Assembly (NCBI GenBank): GCA_007131045.1
Contig: SLRI01000398.1
Coordinates: forward strand, 1-15,647
Source: Rhodospirillales bacterium
GTDB taxonomy: Bacteria; Pseudomonadota; Alphaproteobacteria; Geminicoccales; Geminicoccaceae
Reading direction: 5' to 3'
DNA length: 15,647 nt
The position numbers were made by a program, and so were the translations under genes. Below, piece after piece: positions 14,123 through 15,647 of this stretch. The notes below the pieces were generated by a model. That model worked only from the letters and a program-made list of their open reading frames with translations. It was not told the DNA's origin and searched no databases. Every line of letters begins with the position of its first letter. Within the stretch, counting starts at the first letter, position 1.

Positions 14123-15298
14123 ATGCGGCTGGCGAGCGGCATGGCACGGCTCGGCACGGAGAGTGCCTTCGAGGTTTTGGCGCGGGCGATGGCGCTCAAG
14201 GCCGCGGGCCGAGACATCATCAATCTCGGCATCGGCCAGCCCGATTTCCCGACCCCGGCGCATATCGTCGAGGCCGCGGTGAAGGCGCTCCGCGACGGCC
14301 ATCACGGCTACACCCCGGCGAACGGCATCCTGGCGCTGCGCGAGGCGGTGGCCCGCGACATGCAGCTCAGGCGAAACGTCGCGGTCGATCCGGACCACGT
14401 CGTGGTGGTGCCGGGCGGCAAGGTCACCATGGCCTTTGCGATGCTGATGTTCGGCGAGCCGGGGGCCGAGATCATGTACCCGGACCCGGGCTTTCCGATC
14501 TATCGCTCGATGATCGAGTTCACCGGCGCCGAGGCCGTGCCGATGGCCCTCTACGAGGACCGGGGCTTCGCGTTCTCGGCCGAGGAGGTGCTGGCGCAGA
14601 TCACCCCGAAGACCCGGCTGATCATCGTCAACAGCCCGGCCAACCCGACCGGCGGCGTGGTGCCCAAGGCCGAACTCGACAAGTTCGTCGCCGGGCTCAG
14701 CGCCTTTCCCGAGGTCGCCGTGATGTCGGACGAAATCTATGCCCGGATGTGCTACGACGGCGTGCCGCACGCCTCGCTCACCGACTATCCCGAGATCCAG
14801 GATCGGCTGATTCTCCTCGACGGCTGGTCGAAGACCTATGCGATGACCGGCTGGCGGCTGGGCTGGGGTGTGTGGCCGGCGAGCCTGGCCGAGCAGGCCA
14901 CCCGGCTCGCGATCAACGTCAATTCCTGTGTCAACGCGGCAACCCAATATGCCGGCATCGCCGCCCTCGACGGGCCGCAGGATTCGGTCGACGAGATGGT
15001 CAGCGCCTTCGACCGCAGGCGGGCGGTGATCGTCGATGCCCTGAACGCGCTGCCGGGCTTTCGCTGCGCCCGGCCGGGCGGGGCGTTCTACGCCTTTCCC
15101 AACATCGAGGGCACCGGGCTCGGCTCGCGGGCGATGCAGGACGCGCTGTTGACCGAGACCGGGGTCGCGGTGATCAGCGGCACCAGCTTCGGCGTGCACG
15201 GCGAGGGCTACGTGCGCTTCTCCTACGCCGCCTCGATCGAGGCGATCGAGGACGCGATGCACCGCATCTCGGGCTTTCTCTCCCGCCGCGCCGCCTGA
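14123..15298 (+). CDS. PLP-dependent class I/II aminotransferase (aspartate/aromatic family)
   Basis: 391 residues, the usual length. Transfers amino groups between an amino acid and a 2-oxo acid in the cytoplasm. The exact substrate cannot be read from the sequence. Seen: LGIGQPDFPTP (35-45), GYTPANGILALREAVA (62-77), the Asn-Pro loop SPANPTGGVV with Asn174, SDEIYARM with Asp203 and Tyr206, and the PLP-binding Lys237 in DGWSKTYAMTGWRLGW. The substrate carboxylate Arg is probably in GYVRFSYAAS near the C-terminus. The ATG at 14123 has GGAGG seven bases upstream. The reading frame stays open upstream to 13958, but that part crosses the terminator and has no ribosome binding site. The next gene, a Rieske oxygenase, begins 83 bases downstream on the same strand, so the two may act together on an amine or amino acid, which is inference. 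Confidence 0.93.
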   Translation: MRLASGMARLGTESAFEVLARAMALKAAGRDIINLGIGQPDFPTPAHIVEAAVKALRDGHHGYTPANGILALREAVARDMQLRRNVAVDPDHVVVVPGGKVTMAFAMLMFGEPGAEIMYPDPGFPIYRSMIEFTGAEAVPMALYEDRGFAFSAEEVLAQITPKTRLIIVNSPANPTGGVVPKAELDKFVAGLSAFPEVAVMSDEIYARMCYDGVPHASLTDYPEIQDRLILLDGWSKTYAMTGWRLGWGVWPASLAEQATRLAINVNSCVNAATQYAGIAALDGPQDSVDEMVSAFDRRRAVIVDALNALPGFRCARPGGAFYAFPNIEGTGLGSRAMQDALLTETGVAVISGTSFGVHGEGYVRFSYAASIEAIEDAMHRISGFLSRRAA

Positions 15299-15381
15299 TC
15301 CGGCCTCGATGCCGCAGCCAGAAAAGTCCGGGCCGGCGCCTTCGGTTAGCCTGAGCCATGTGGTTCGGGGGAGAACGCGCG

Positions 15382-15647
15382 ATGGCCGTGGCATTCGAGG
15401 TGACAGCCGAGACGAGACTGGCAGCGCCGCTGCCGAACGCCGCGTATACCGACCCTGGCTTCTTCACGGCCGAGCTCGATCGGCTCTGGGGCGCGAGCTG
15501 GGTCTGCCTCGGCTTCGCCCACGAGGTGCCGGAGCCCGGCTCTGTCCGCCCGGTGAGCCTCGGCACGAAGCCGCTCTTGATGGTCCGCGACCATGCCGGC
15601 ACGCTCCGGGTCTTCTGGAACGTCTGCCGGCATCGCGGCATGCAGCT
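15382..15647 (+). CDS. Rieske non-heme iron oxygenase, alpha subunit, N-terminal part
   Basis: 88 complete codons, cut by the window end. Such enzymes hydroxylate or demethylate aromatic or quaternary-amine substrates using a Rieske [2Fe-2S] centre and a mononuclear iron. Visible are AAYTDPGFFTAELDRLW (20-36), WVCLGFAHEVPEPGSV (40-55), PLLMVRDHAGTLRVFWNVC, and the first half of the Rieske motif C-R-H-R-G (Cys82, His84). The second Cys/His pair and the iron site lie outside. The start at 15382 has GGGGGAG eight bases upstream. An in-frame ATG at 15358 lacks one. The substrate is unknown. N-terminal spacing fits both ring-hydroxylating and choline/carnitine-type members. Confidence 0.88.
   Translation, partial: MAVAFEVTAETRLAAPLPNAAYTDPGFFTAELDRLWGASWVCLGFAHEVPEPGSVRPVSLGTKPLLMVRDHAGTLRVFWNVCRHRGMQ

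Overview
The window is a GC-rich stretch of a bacterial chromosome that most resembles an alphaproteobacterium, probably near Rhodospirillales. The grounds are the base composition, a fabI-aroC pair one base apart, a soluble double-receiver hybrid kinase, a spore-coat-U type pilus operon and a PAS_5-like small protein. No rRNA, tRNA, CRISPR array, transposase or phage gene was recognised. Most of the window looks like ordinary chromosome with housekeeping genes.

Left end (1-3600, minus strand): a three-gene archaic (sigma, Csu-like) chaperone-usher pilus operon. It is transcribed leftwards in the order spore coat U pilin, periplasmic chaperone, outer-membrane usher, and the usher runs off the window. 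A near-consensus sigma-70 promoter (TTGATA, 16 bases, TATAAT) sits in an AT-rich patch just upstream. The usher carries an unusual extension of about 125 residues between its signal peptide and its N-terminal domain.

3700-6700: a short ribosome hibernation factor (plus strand) converges on a soluble hybrid histidine kinase (minus strand). The kinase is divergent from a small HTH-like protein that has an excellent promoter. A threefold 14-bp tandem repeat then leads into an acidic hypothetical protein on the minus strand.

6800-10100 (minus strand): spermidine synthase (speE), a four-helix small membrane protein and dihydroxy-acid dehydratase (ilvD, branched-chain amino acid synthesis). Between ilvD and the next, divergent gene lies a perfect 7-bp inverted repeat that looks like an operator or shared promoter element.

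10200-15647 (plus strand): a YihY/BrkB-family membrane protein, enoyl-ACP reductase (fabI) with chorismate synthase (aroC), a PAS_5-like small protein, and a structured gap holding a CRP-like palindrome and a strong intrinsic terminator. A PLP-dependent aminotransferase and the start of a Rieske-type oxygenase follow.

No complete novel system is evident. The places most worth a second look are the extended usher, the divergent kinase/HTH pair with paired repeats in its promoter, and the 13888-14122 intergenic region, which could encode a small RNA or regulatory leader.
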